Source of the DNA: Vanilla planifolia
Lineage: Eukaryota; Streptophyta; Magnoliopsida; Asparagales; Orchidaceae
Assembly (NCBI GenBank): GCA_023846275.1
Contig: JAIUJO010000083.1
Location: 1,699,774 to 1,763,773, forward strand
Length of the DNA stretch: 64,000 nucleotides
Direction of reading: 5' to 3'
In this document: in pieces, positions 46,738 to 59,117 of the stretch
Position numbering within the stretch: position 1 is the stretch's first letter
How the letters are laid out: each line of letters starts with the position of its first letter
Notes under the pieces: model-generated
Seen by the model: the letters and a program-made list of their open reading frames with translations, nothing else
The model's database searches: none
Told to the model about the DNA's origin: nothing
Translations under genes and position numbers: made by a program

Positions 46738-49700
46738 ACCATTCTGATGACTTTTTTGTAATCCAATTTTTTGGTGCTTAGATTGAAACTTGAAGCCTTA
46801 CGACATTGAGGCAGTGATCGAGATCCTTTCAGAGATCCTTTCGTAATGGGATATGGTCACAGGATTGTGGATACAATAATTATATATTTTTTCTTCCTAG
46901 GCATCTTTCTAAGCATCAAATACGCACACCTGAAGAACTTGTGTTGATTTGAGGGTGCAAAGGAGGCTACCAAAATTTGTGTTTTCTTCAAACATTTGTA
47001 CTATTGGGGGTGACCTTGCTGCCATCCTTTGGCTTAAGTTATCTAGGAAGAATTCAGGTTCACCTTTTATTTATTTGGAAGGGTTTGAAAGCACATGATT
47101 GCAGGAGCTTATCTTCAACTATAAATCTTTGATTAATATAATTATCAGGGATCCCTACCCCTGCAATGTAACTAATCCTAATGCTTCCAATGATGTATTT
47201 TTTAATGAGTTTCATATAGTGTTTATTAAAGGAATTTATTGTTAAGGAGTTACACAAGTGATTACAACAAATTCTTTTTATTTTGCACTATAATAGAGTT
47301 AAATATTGCATCTTTTGGTGGTGTTTTGTTGTTGCTTTGTTGACTAAAATAAAATCATTGCCATTATCTCAAAGATAGATTATTTTCTTCTCTAGTATGT
47401 TACACATGGGTGTGAATCCTAGGGGTTATCATGCAATATCAAGCTGTTCACTATGCATTAACCATATAAAACTAAATGGTGTTCCTAGTTTTTCAAAAGC
47501 TACCATATTGAAATATTTTGCCAAAAATGGCCTTGGATTAGTCTTTCTTTTTTGTGGATGTCAAGGTGGTGTGGGGGGAAGAAACTAGATCTTATTGGAA
47601 ATGATATTATTATCTTGTATGGTTAACATGAAATAATTTTTTATCCCTGTTTATTTCCTAAATTGTATAGATATGTGTGTTAATCATTGTAAATTGTTAG
47701 TTCCTCATTTGTGGGATAGCTTCTTAATTACTATTATGCATTGTTTAATATGATCCTTTTTTTGTAGAGGTGTTAATAATGTAGGAAAGGACTTTCTTCT
47801 TGTACGTTGTGATTATGCTAACACATTTATACCATGTTTTCAGCACCATAATATTTTGTATGGTAGTGTGAGTGTGTGTTATTTAATTTAAACAAAAAAA
47901 CCAAATTGAATCAACAATATTAGGTCGATTTGATTCAGTTTGAAAAAATTCAAGGTGGTTTTGATTTATGATTTAATATTCTTTTGATTTCAGTTTAGTT
48001 TTTCAATTTAAGGAACTTAATCAATCATAACAACCGAATTATTATGTATCTATGTTTTCTAGTTCTATGTTATAGTTTGTTCAATTTTGTTCTATAGTTT
48101 TTGGTTTTGATCTAGCAAAAATTTAGTATATGAATCTTGAATTTGATCGATTGATCAAGCCCAAAAAAGAAGTTTGGTTTTTTCGATTCAGTTTTGTTTT
48201 CAAACAATATTCAATTTTTTTATTTAGCCTCATTGTTCAATTTAGTTGGATTTCTAAATTGACTTAACTGGATTTGATTGGTCGAGCTGATTGACTTGCT
48301 AAACTAATTGAATTGGTTGAATGCACTCCCCTAAATAGTAGAAATCTGATGCGCTTTTGGAATTTGTTATGTTTTTTATCTGTTGTATTTCTTTGTATAT
48401 CACTTGGTTCTTGTTTCATCGAGCATATGATGAGTTTATTGTTCTTTAGATGTTTGATACCATGCTTATGATCTACTTTAGAAAATGGTATTTTAACCTT
48501 TCTTAAAACTCTTTTCCTGTTTATAGAATTGTCTGATATCCTAATTAATGAGAAGATAAAAATTATGTTTAAAAAATTAAGTGGTTAGGTGAGAAAATCA
48601 CATAAATTATTACTTTAAGATTCATGGTTTTCTTAGGTAACAGCAGAATAGAAATGTCCTTATAATTTTGGAGAACAATTAAAACAATGATGTAGCAGAC
48701 GTTAATAAACATATGAATAAAATGTTAGATTTACAGTTTGTTATAATAGGGTAAGCTATTAGTATTGTTTGCATGTATGCCTCCAAAGAGTAAGATTAGA
48801 TGCCAGTGTAAAGAAAATATTTTGGATTGATTTGGATAGTCAATAAAAGAAAACCCTTTTTGTGAAAAGATTTTTTAAGAGAAGAATTATATAGGTTTTT
48901 AAGAGTAGTGCAGTAATTTAAATGTTATCATGATGTTTATACGTATGAGGAGCTAATAAATAAGATAAAAAGATAAAATAAAGTTTTTTTTAGTGCCCGG
49001 TATTATTATTGTTAAATTTTTTGTTGAAGAAACAATAGGGGGAGTACTTGTAATAGTGGAGGTTGCACAACACAAATTATTTATATAAATAAAAGAGATT
49101 ATTTAGATTGTAAGTATTATATAGTCATGCTTGGAGAAGATTGGACTACTTACCTTAAAATTATAAAAGGTAAAATAAGTCAAAGAAATATTCTAGGATC
49201 AAGTGTAGAATTTAAATGATGAAATAAGGAATTTATTTAAGAATAAAGTTTTTGAGCTATGTTTTTGATCTATTTATTAGTGAGAAAATGTTATATAGAA
49301 TGATGATAAAAAAAAGTTATGGTTAATCATGAGGATACTAAACTTTGATGAATTTTTGAAGTCATTTCAATTAGATTAGAGAAATTTAGTTGTTCAAAGG
49401 AAACATTAATTTTAATTTTTTAATCAATGTATTCACAAAAAGAAAGTAAATAAAACATTAAAAAAGATGAAATTTGGAAATGTAGTTGGATTAAAAACAT
49501 CTTTTGTTGTTGCTTGAAAATTTTTAGGAATAACAACCATATTTTGGCTTACAAATCTATACAATATTTTTCTAAAGACAATATATTAGATGAATGACAT
49601 AAAAGTATGTTGATATTTATTCATAAAAATAAATGTGATATGTGTAATAATGTAATTATAAAAAAATTAAGTTTCTACGTATTGCTTTTAAATCATAGGG

Positions 49701-50412
49701 ATAAAGTGATTGAACATAAATAATAATATAATACTAATATATCTCATAATGATTTTTACTTTTATGTTGGGAAGGTTGGCCATGATGCTACGTATTAAAT
49801 GATTAAGACAAGAAAAAAGAACCCTTAATTTTTTTAATTAAAAAAGACATAACATAATATTAATAGAAGTATATTAAAAGATTCTCGTAAAGAAACAAGT
49901 TAATGCTTTATATATTTAAGTCATTAAGTATGTTTAAATGATTTGTGTATGCATTGTAGGAGAACAGTCTAAAGAACTTGTAATTATAGTTAGATTTATG
50001 AAGACTTTAGATTAAATTTGTATTTTTTTGTATTATTTATGAATTCTTTATATTTTCAAATCTAAGATTAAGAGCTTTAGTGTATACATTTGTTTCCAAT
50101 TTTATTCATTTTGATAATACTAATAAAGAAGTTTAAGCTAAATTTGACATAAAAAAAATCTTTGGAGTCAAAAATAAAATAATGATCATAATTAATAATC
50201 ATAAAATATCAAATAATAAGGGATTTCATTATTTTAGATTTGTACTTCAAAATAATAGCAAAACAAATGGAGATGTAACTAAAAGTAGTCTTATGAAATA
50301 GGCAAAATGGGTGATGAATCTTATGAAAAGAGAGGCCTTGACTATTTTATTTTTGATGTTTACTACTGACATCTTTTTTGCTTATGATAATGTTTTTTTT
50401 AACTTGTTTTAG
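46738..50412. other. Downstream DNA, probable 3' flank plus repeats
   Basis: The first few hundred bases may be the former 3' UTR of the methyltransferase relic. At 47,880-48,330 there are recurrent words such as 'tttgattcagtttg', 'ggttttgatct' and 'ttcgattcagttttg', a pattern typical of a common low-complexity dispersed plant repeat. Two short frames (47,060-47,257 minus; 47,397-47,588 plus) are anonymous. From 48,500 on the DNA is AT-rich with nothing recognised. Confidence 0.4.
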
Positions 50413-51086
50413 TACCCATGTCGCTTTGACTAATCATTCTTAGATTCATATTGCACACCTTCACAATGTCCTTCATGGGATTAATGCCATCTCTCCAAAT
50501 ACAATCTCGAGCCGTTTTGTGTCGAATGATGGGACTTTTAACTCAGTTGCCCTCGCAAAGGCATCTCTTTCGTCATCCATGATCATATCTTCTATCAAAC
50601 TTGAACATATAAAAATGTTCAACTGACATTGAAGTGTTCATTATTATTCAAAATGACTAGTATGTCTTTTTTTACCTGCTATAGGGATTACATGTTTGTT
50701 TTCTTTCTTTTACTTTCTTTTTCCACATGCATGTTGAGAGTTCCTAATATCAAATTTTGGTCACAAGCAATTTAATTTATTGTTAAAGTCATTTAATCAA
50801 AATTTTCATTTAGAGGTTGTAAATCTTGCTTGGGGCAATTGCAACCACATATGATTTCACTAGTTTTTTTTAAATCCAGTTCACAAGTTGTAATGTTTTT
50901 AATGCATGGTTACTATATGTTGCCGATTGAATTTTCTATGGTTCTGTTGAAATGATTTCTTTGTAATTGGTTGTTCTATGTTGTTCAGGCCTTTTTGTTG
51001 CTGCAAGAGGTAAAGAAGGAGAGGACCTGTTGCTTCGATTTTTCCCAACAACCAAGACTAGTTTTGACATGCATTACCTAAAGTTG
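50413..51086 (+). pseudogene. Two exon-like segments of unrecognised gene
   Basis: Segment 1 starts after a TTTTAG at 50,412 and is open, apart from one stop, as THVALTNHS, stop, then IHIAHLHNVLHGINAISPN, then SSRFVSNDGTFNSVALAKAS up to about 50,615. Segment 2 (50,989-51,086, 98 bp) is bounded by TTCAG and GTATGT and reads LFVAARGKEGEDLLLRFFP then TTKTSFDMHYLKL with no stop. Composition is less AT-rich and codon usage looks protein-like. I do not recognise the family. The two pieces may not belong to one gene. They lie in the same orientation as the methyltransferase relic 3.7 kb upstream. Confidence 0.4.
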
Positions 51087-51119
51087 GTATGTACATATAT
51101 CATACAAGTTATGTTTTAG

Positions 51120-52690
51120 ATGAATACATAAAAAAATAATTTTAAATTTATGTTTCAATTATCCCTTTGAAACTTTTTTTTAATAATATTGACAACCCAA
51201 ATATAACTTACATTCATGAGACTTATAACTTTGCCCACACATGACATTATGATTTGTTGACCATTACTTGATTTGGCACATTTATCATGCTACAAATCTC
51301 TAAACTTTCCAATACCTATTAGTGTTGAAACACATATGATGTTATTCCTTTAATTTTTTGTTTTCTAAGAATGCTTGAGATCTTTACTTTATCATGCTTT
51401 TCATTCAATAATGTCACACTTGAGCATATAATAGCAATTTATTAGAACAATATACTCATTTTTCTCATTTTTTTTAAAATTTCTAACAACAAATACTACA
51501 TGAAAATGAATTCTTAGAACTTCCTTAACTTTAAAACACATACCCTTATGTCACCCAGCCGCTACTTGATATGACACACCCAATTTTAACAAACAACTAA
51601 AGCGTAGTTGTGGAGGAACACATCTTCTTGGTCTGACTCTTAACAAAAACCGACCCATGCCAAGCTCAGAATAAAGATGAAGTATTCGCTTATTGCTAAA
51701 GAACCAAGAAATATGCGTGAATTCATCATTAATGAAAAAGAGGCACTCCTCCATCTTTTCTTTCCAAACTCATCATGTTAGCATTTCTTGTGGAGTTAAA
51801 CTTGCAAATGAAATCACTACAACTCTCTCTTTGTGAAATCAAATAGCTGGAGACCAGGAGAGGTCCGGCTCATCATCCTTTCACAACAGTCAGCTCTGCT
51901 ACATTAGATTGGCAGTGATCGGTTCAGTTGTATCCCGCCTAGGATCCTTGTTTCTCCCTAACAACAAACTGACAATCTTCACATCTCCTATAATGGACTC
52001 AGTTTTAAAAGAGATTATTTTTTAATTTATATTTAAAATTTGTTAATCAAAGATTTTTTTTAAACAAAATAAATTTTTGTTGACCAATCTTGATTATTAG
52101 TCAAAAATGTTGTCAACCTTCATTGACCTTGACAGCCAAACTTAATTTTTCGTGACATCTGGCCTTTGGGCTATTTTTCTATTAGAATTTGGGTCATTCT
52201 CTTACTAACTTTGGGCATTTCTTGATATGCCAATGGGTGTTATTTGAACTAGTGGCAAGCAATCATAGTAAGTCTCCAAACTAATTTTTGTGTCAATTTT
52301 GACCTCATTGGAGTAATATTGTAACTCTGAATAACATCTTATATTTTACTTACTTTAATAGAGCCACAAAAATGCTATAAGACTCATAAAGTTTTTTCCA
52401 TTATAATTATTATAATGTTTGCAATTAATTTAATTATTTTTTTAATCAATATCAATATTGTAAAAGTCTATAATTAATCATAGATAAATGATTCTATGCC
52501 TAATTATAAAGGTCCTCATGTGAGGATAAGTGAGAGATGCTTTCAAATCTAGGAGCATTCTCTAGATTCTATTGTATCAGTCAGCACTTGTTAGTTTTGT
52601 TAGGGGGAGAGATTCACCAGATATGACACTACCTTCAATTAAATTTTTTGTGAATTTTTTTCTCTCTCCCTCTCTCTCTTCTTAAGAGAT
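51120..52690. other. Non-coding DNA with a GC-richer patch
   Basis: A patch at about 51,540-51,970 is less AT-rich than its surroundings and carries a 67-codon minus-strand frame (51,551-51,754) that I do not recognise. At 52,500-52,640 there is TATA-like text (tataaagg) and the purine run 'aGGGGGAGAGA', features of LTR element ends. These may belong to the copia relic next door. Confidence 0.35.
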
Positions 52691-52699
52691 ATTTCTCTT

Positions 52700-53480
52700 T
52701 GCATGTTGTTGGAGCTTAATATCTGTTGCTAATCTTCATCAGTTTCAAACTCATCCTGAATTGAAACTTCTACTATTGTAGCTTGTGTTTTATCTGACCA
52801 AATCTAGCTTGCATTCTCATTAAACAGTACGTTTCTACTTACCACAAACTTTCTATTTGTTGGGTTATAAAACTTGTAGCCTTTATTTTGTATACAATAC
52901 ACAATAAATATGCATTTTTTTTTATTTTTGATCTAGTTTACTTATGTTGTGTGAACTGAGCAGGGGTATCCAATGCAGCCAAATACTTTAAGATGTCCCA
53001 CACTTAGTCTCCTCTTAAACCATGCTTCAAAAGAAGTTCGGTTTAGCACTGCTTTGGTTGGTGATAGATTCAGAATGTATACTGTAGCTTCAACAGCTTC
53101 AGCCCAAAATTGATTTGGTAGCCCCTTTGATTTGAGCATGCTTCTAACCAATTCCACCACTGTTCTATTCTTCCTTTCGGCGACACCATTCTGCTCAGGA
53201 GTATATGGTGTAGTCAGCTATTGTTGAGTGTCTTCCTACTCACAATATTGCTTAAACTCTCTTGATTGGTACTCTTCCACTCGATCTAACTTGAGCACCT
53301 TCAATTTCTTGCCAGTTTGTCTTTCAGTCATGACTTTAAACTTTTTGAACATTTCAAAAGTTTCACTTTTATTTTTCAAAAAGAACACCCATGACATTTA
53401 GCTAAAATGATCAATAAACAATAGAAAATACTTGCTACCTCATGGAATCATTATTGCTAGGGTTATATAAGTATCAGGCA
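52700..53480 (-). mobile_element. Ty1/copia integrase relic
   Basis: The minus strand follows the copia integrase core. FLLFIDHFS, stop, MSWVFFLKNKSETFEMF (about 53,345-53,440) carries the first catalytic Asp. LKVLKLDRVEEYQSREF follows, where the second Asp is kept but the surrounding 'RSDRGGEY' Gly-Gly is changed. Then come TTPYTPEQNGVAERKNRT (about 53,160-53,215) with the catalytic Glu, and SMLKSKGLPNQFWAEAV in a 72-codon open frame (53,160-52,942) ending HLKVFGCIGYP. After a frameshift it continues as KCIFIVY...NKGYKFYNP.NRK and SRNVLFNENAS to about 52,740. At least four stops or shifts. No reverse transcriptase follows, so the element is truncated or deleted. Confidence 0.85.
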
Positions 53481-53489
53481 ATAGATCCA

Positions 53490-56280
53490 AAATAAGCACG
53501 TAGTATATGAACAATCAAAATACTACAATACAAATTAATATAATGTTAACAAAAGTTTCATATACAATATCGCACGAAGTAATGTCTCTAAACTTTTGAA
53601 CATATAATGGTTATGCTATAAAAGGCAAAAAATATTAATTTATGTGTACTCCAAAATGTTCTAAATCTCTGTAATAGATGTATGTAGATTAAGATCATCA
53701 AACTCCAATAATCAACTCTTCAATTCAACAAGTAAAATGTCCTCCAAACCAATGTGTGTAAAGCAAAATGTCCTCCAAACTCTTTCAAAAACACTCTCAA
53801 ATTAGTATTATAGCATTCCTACAACAACAATAGCAATCTCCATTTGATACAATGTAAGAACAAAGGCAAACAAGTAACAAAATGTAGTGGACAAAAAAGC
53901 ACGATAATGAAGTCAATGTTGATTGTAATTTGGAAAATGCAAAGCAAGCAAATCTATGATACAAATCTATTGTGAAAATGGTTTATAGCATTCTTCCCTC
54001 ATGGTCAATCATGTTCTTATCCATCATGATTGCTCTCACTTTGTAAAACTCTAAGAGAAGGATTGTTGCATGGTTTTACATCCCCATTATTGTGAGGAGA
54101 CAATGCACAATGAAAGAGAGAGTAAGGAAAATGGCATGAGCAAGATGCAACCCATAACATAAATGCATATGGTGTTAAGGATTAAAGGGGGGTTTAGTCT
54201 GTTAATGTCAAAAGATTAGTTTAAAATTGCATTAAGGTTTGAGCACTCTTGATAATGAATTCTTCAAATAATTTTTTTTATAATGATTTTTACAAATAAA
54301 GACGAGCTTTTGAATTATTTTTTTTTAAAAAGTTTTTTTTGTTAAATGCATTTTATGTGATAATAAAAATGAATCATAAAAAATTATTTGGTAAATTTTT
54401 GATATTTTGAGGCTAAAAAGGGTAAAGTAACTTCAATAAATAATTATCAATCACAAAACTAATCTTTTAAGAGTTTTCATTTCAATAAAGAAGTAGCAAT
54501 GGGGACTTGTTTGATAATATTTTGCTAAGAAATGATTGAAAATTAAATGTTATTATAGAATATACTAAAGTGCTTAGATTTTTGCCATCATAGAGCAATA
54601 ATATAATTGCATCATTGTTCATGAAAAGAAAAACAAGAAACCCAAATTAGGGGCATATATTAGGGAAAGGATATGCAAATTGAAGACATATATTGTAGGA
54701 GGAAGATGCGAATTATACGGATGACTATCTCTAAGTATAGTTATTTTATACAAATTGTTTGAATAAGATTGTTGAGTGTTAACTTTATCCATTCACTTAT
54801 CTTTCTTATTTTCTATAACCCTTTTAAACCATCTCTTTCACAATTCAAACCACTTAAGTTAGTAAAGTTTTGTCCTTAAGCCAAGATGTCTTCTCCGATA
54901 AGCTGTCTTCGAGTGAGTTCTCTTCTTTGCCAATTATTTTTATTTCTTTTTCCTTTTTATATGATCTCAAGTTTACTTGGTGGGTGAATGTTGGCCAACT
55001 TCAAGACAAATATTTAGTTGATTTAATGTTGTTAACTTTACATATAATAGTCATTGATATAACCTAACTATCAAATATTTTGATTTGATGTTGGTTTAGA
55101 AAATTCAAGTTAAATTTAGTTCAAATCTTAATTTTACAAAATAATTTAGAAAAAATGACTATGATGAAGCCATTGAAGGATACGAATTTTGTTGTATTAT
55201 GATATTTATATTTATATTTAATCTCCATGAACTAGATGACTTCAAAGAATATAGTTTATATTAAGATTAAAAAATATTAATTTAATTTGAGATTTAACTT
55301 ATTCTAAATTTTTTTATTAAAGTACAGTATTTTATTATTAATAATAATTTAATCATGTGTAGTGTAGTTGGTATTGCAAACAATGCTCCATAATTTTTGA
55401 TGATCTTAGGAATTGAATTGAAATCTTTAAATTCAAGAATCATATTTTTCTATCGAAGTTAACCTATTACATCTTCCTTACAGTCATGCTCTTTTAGCAC
55501 ATGCAATAACAATTTTGTTAGTTCTCTCTTCTTGAGTCTTTACCCACACACTTTATCAAACTGTTGTCATGCAAAAAGCCAATGGATCAAAGAAGCACGA
55601 TGCAAACTTATGTGGTACAAAACTTTGATTATTATATATTTTATATATGACTTTAGTAGAAAACATTAAATGAATTCCATGATTCTATTGATAAGATCGT
55701 TTTGTGAAGTTAATCTCATCATAGATAATCCAAACCAAATGAGACTAACAAACAACCATTTTAGATCTATGTTCCATAAATTGTCAATATAAATATTAGT
55801 TGTGTTCCTACTTTCTAGTTATTTATGTAAAATTTTCATCACCCTTCTTATGAAGTTTCATTTTTTTAAGATCAAACCGCATGAAATATCTATATATTTA
55901 AAATAATACTCATAATACAAAAAATGTTTTATAAAATTACAAAACATATTTAGAATTAGTACTACGTTATACATAAAACATAGCATCAATGGACCCCTAC
56001 TGGCTTTTAGATTATTAACTACTACGATCTCTTGCCCACCTTGTAGACGCTGTTAAGAACAACTGCTCTACAAAATCCATATTAAATACATAACCAATAT
56101 TTCTTTCCCTGTAATTTCAAACCCTTAAACACCTTTCAAGATCTTCTCACAACTACACAATAGCTTACTATGCAGATCAAGGTGCCCTCCTCCCCTGGAG
56201 TACCATGGTAAAGTGGGATAAACAAAAAAATTATATCCTTTTTAACAACAATTCTATACGAAGAGTAAACTAATTAAGCA
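53490..56280. other. AT-rich DNA, nothing recognised
   Basis: No gene, RNA or clear element. Open frame 54,870-55,067 (plus, 65 codons) is hydrophobic and anonymous. A short duplicated phrase 'aaaatgtcctccaaac' occurs at about 53,726 and 53,767. Confidence 0.45.
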
Positions 56281-56324
56281 TCATGCACCAGCTCATCTTT
56301 CTTTTGATTAGCTATCTGCCATCA

Positions 56325-56937
56325 AAAACACCATCTTTATAACAAGTTTTGTCATTCTGATCCCTACTATGCCGCTGTTTAATCCCCTGAAAAATATCTT
56401 CCAGTGATTCCTTGCATCGATATACGCAGCAAAAAAATCAATGAAATGCTTAAAAAAATTGCCCGAGACCAATGCATACTTAAAACCTATCTCTCTCAAA
56501 TACTATGTATGAATTATTCAACAACTTCTTCAAGTCGATTCAAAAAAAATTATCCCTAAAGAAAAACGACTAACCAGCAAAGGGAAAGATTATATGCAAT
56601 CACACCCCCAAAACCTAAATTAATAAACCGTATCACTACACTGTATCACTCGATAGAAACATACCCTAATCTAGGATGAAGCCAAACAACAAGGGAAGGC
56701 TTCAATGACAAAAAGGATTAGAAACATCATTTTGGGGGAGATTTACCCGTTTACCAGGTCGTGTAAAATAATCGAAGCATGATCACCCATGGATGTCGAC
56801 AAAGAAATCTGAGAAGAATTCATGGAGAACTGCCTCTCGGATTCAGTGAAGGATCTGATGTTGGCGACAACCCGGATTGTCGTCCATGAATTGAGCTTGG
56901 ACCTCGCAAGTTTCCCTGTACACCAACCAGATTCCAT
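56325..56937 (-). pseudogene. Relic of first exons of a kinesin-like protein (KIN-10-like)
   Basis: A 61-codon exon (56,937-56,755) starts with ATG, follows a leader less AT-rich than the surroundings, and ends at CTG with a GTAAAC donor. After a basic, Ser-rich start it reads TTIRVVANIRSFTESE, like the first motor-domain strand 'RVRVVAKIR.F' of plant KIN-10-type kinesins. Below it, another minus-strand segment (about 56,428-56,325) reads YRCKESLEDIFQGIKQ and ends KDGVFDGR. This resembles '.ESLE.IFQREIKPLI.GVFDGRN' of the same motor domain, with an internal insertion and a stop. The P-loop exon was not found. The call rests on two short matches; an unrelated gene is possible. Confidence 0.4.
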
Positions 56938-57180
56938 GCCTTACAGCTGTTGACGGCCAAAACTCGCTGGAGGGATAGTCATAGGGAAATAGAAGCCTTC
57001 CATTCCAAGCAGTGGAGAGAGAGGAGGGTTAGTGATTGTTGTAGGAGAAACAAAGGCGGAGTGGCACGTGTTAGGGTTTCTGATTTCCAAATTGTTTAGC
57101 CGTCTGAAGTCTCGTGCAAAATTTGAATCCAAAATCGTATTGTGGTTTGTGGGATAGACATATTTTATTTGCATAAAAAA
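56938..57180 (-). promoter_or_regulatory. Candidate 5' leader of the kinesin-like relic
   Basis: About 240 bp immediately upstream of the minus-strand ATG at 56,937 are less AT-rich than the flanks and include CACGTG (57,065-57,070), a G-box-type core, and CCTCTCTCTCC-type pyrimidine-rich text typical of plant 5' leaders. A 77-codon open frame (57,174-56,941) covers it and ends just before the ATG; it is probably not coding. Confidence 0.35.
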
Positions 57181-58194
57181 GGCATTTTTGTTGATTCAAA
57201 ATAAAAAAATTTAAAAAAATAATATCTTCCATAGTAACTCATAAATGGTGTTGAAAAATTTTAAGAATAAAATATAGATTATAGGATAACCACAAATTTT
57301 CTAAGAAAATATATCTTTTACTCATAAAATTTCTTGAATCATTGAATTCATTTTTTTTTATTTTATAGTTTACTTTGATATATTAAATTTATGTTTAACT
57401 ATAAAGATTAGAGTACATATGATTGTTTTATGTTTCTTTACGAGTCTACAATAAATTCTAAGAATTTGAATATCGTGTTATACAAAATTTAAAATTAATA
57501 TTATTTGCAAGAATTAATGTGAGAAAACAAATAAAATTATTGTCATGATGAATGATAAAGATTATTCATCAATGCATACTATAATAACACTATAATAATT
57601 AATATGTTTTTATTAAGATTGTGCCTCTAAAAGATATGATAGGTCATAGAAATAAATATATGACTTAGGTTGTCATAAAATGTGTAATTTGTAAAATCAA
57701 TTACTTTAAATAACTACTACCACTCAAATAATGAGAAACTTTTGTTGTTGTGCCTCATATTAAAAGGAAGGTGAATAAATATTTTATGCAAATATTTAAT
57801 TATATTTTATCAATCCTACTAATTACAAAATATATAATAAAAGCCATGTTACTTATGAGTGTTGTCCAATCATTTTTTGTGCTACGGAGAAGAATGAATG
57901 TTGGTTCTTGTGCTAGATTGTAAAGCTCCTAATCACTTGATCTGAAAGAAATTGTTAGGTTTCATTGCAAAAAATTTATATTATGAATCATTAAATTTCA
58001 TTAGCGTTTATAATAATGGATCATCTTTTGAAGAAGAGGTTCCATGAGAAATGAAAGAGCACCAAAGCCTTCAATATAATATAACACTTGATGACGGAGA
58101 TGAGTGCATTGAAAAAGCAATATTATTATTTTTGTTAACAAGTCTCTAAGAATTTAGAAGTGAATTGTGCCATATTAATTATTAAAAAAAGTTC

Positions 58195-58197
<3 letters not shown>
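57181..58197. other. AT-rich intergenic DNA
   Basis: Nothing recognised on either strand. Confidence 0.5.

Positions 58198-58283
<86 letters not shown>
58198..58283. repeat. Perfect (TA)43 microsatellite
   Basis: About 86 bp of uninterrupted alternating A and T. Perfect dinucleotide tracts this long usually mutate quickly, so length is likely to vary between individuals or assemblies. It is self-complementary and could form a hairpin or cruciform. Confidence 0.98.
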
Positions 58284-58287
<4 letters not shown>

Positions 58288-58550
58288 TATTATGATACTA
58301 AAATATCAAGACATTTTTGAAAAAAACCCACTTAACTCTAATGATTTTTTTTTTAGTTTTATATTCAATGATATGATATCAATTACTAGTTATTGTTTTT
58401 ACATGATATTGATATTTTCTATTTTTATCTTTTAAGACTATTAATATCTCCTTTAGCTTTTATTATTAAGTTTTACTAAAAAAATATGTGATGATTGATT
58501 TAACTTATTTTAGTTTCTATTTTTTAGATTTACTAAATCCACATAATATC

Positions 58551-59117
58551 TGTTGTAAACAAACAAGGACTTTTGGAATATCTTTTATCATTAAATTATA
58601 TAATGATAATTGACTTTTTGTGAAAAATAATAGTATTTTTTTAAATGAAATTTTTCTTTTGTTGCTTTCAAAATGTGAGGTTAAAATTATTCTGCACAAG
58701 TGTTGTTCACTCGATATATTTATTTTAGTGTGGGTTAAAATTACTCTTGAATTCTTTTTAATGATGATAATCTCATTTTATATTGTTGATTAGATATATT
58801 TTAATCTAAAAGATCATTTATTCTTGATTCTATGACACATTTATTTTAGTTTAAATTAAATTATTTAGTCATTACTTGATAAATTTTCAAAAACTATCAT
58901 AATATTTATTTAGAATGTTTTTTGAGAAATGTAATCAAGATGTCACATTATCATTTATTAAATACATCTATGACACCTGATCAATGTCAAGAAGAATACA
59001 AATCTTAATTTGAATAATTTTTAAATGTTTTTAAATAGTATTCAAATTGAATAATTAAATTATTTTAAAATGTAAATGCTTTTAAATTAGCACTTTCTTG
59101 CACTCCACTTCTATTCA
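58551..59117. repeat. LTR-like direct repeat, left copy
   Basis: This 567-bp segment matches 62,603-63,205 in the same orientation over nearly its full length. Shared blocks include 'aatatcttttat', 'aaattatataatgataa', 'ttgagaaatgtaat', 'aatacatctatgacac' and 'ctccacttctattcaaaa'. The similarity stops abruptly after 'ctattcaaaa'. The left copy begins TGTTGTAAAC and both copies end ...TTCA, so TG...CA LTR ends are possible. No primer-binding site was seen after 59,117. Confidence 0.65.
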
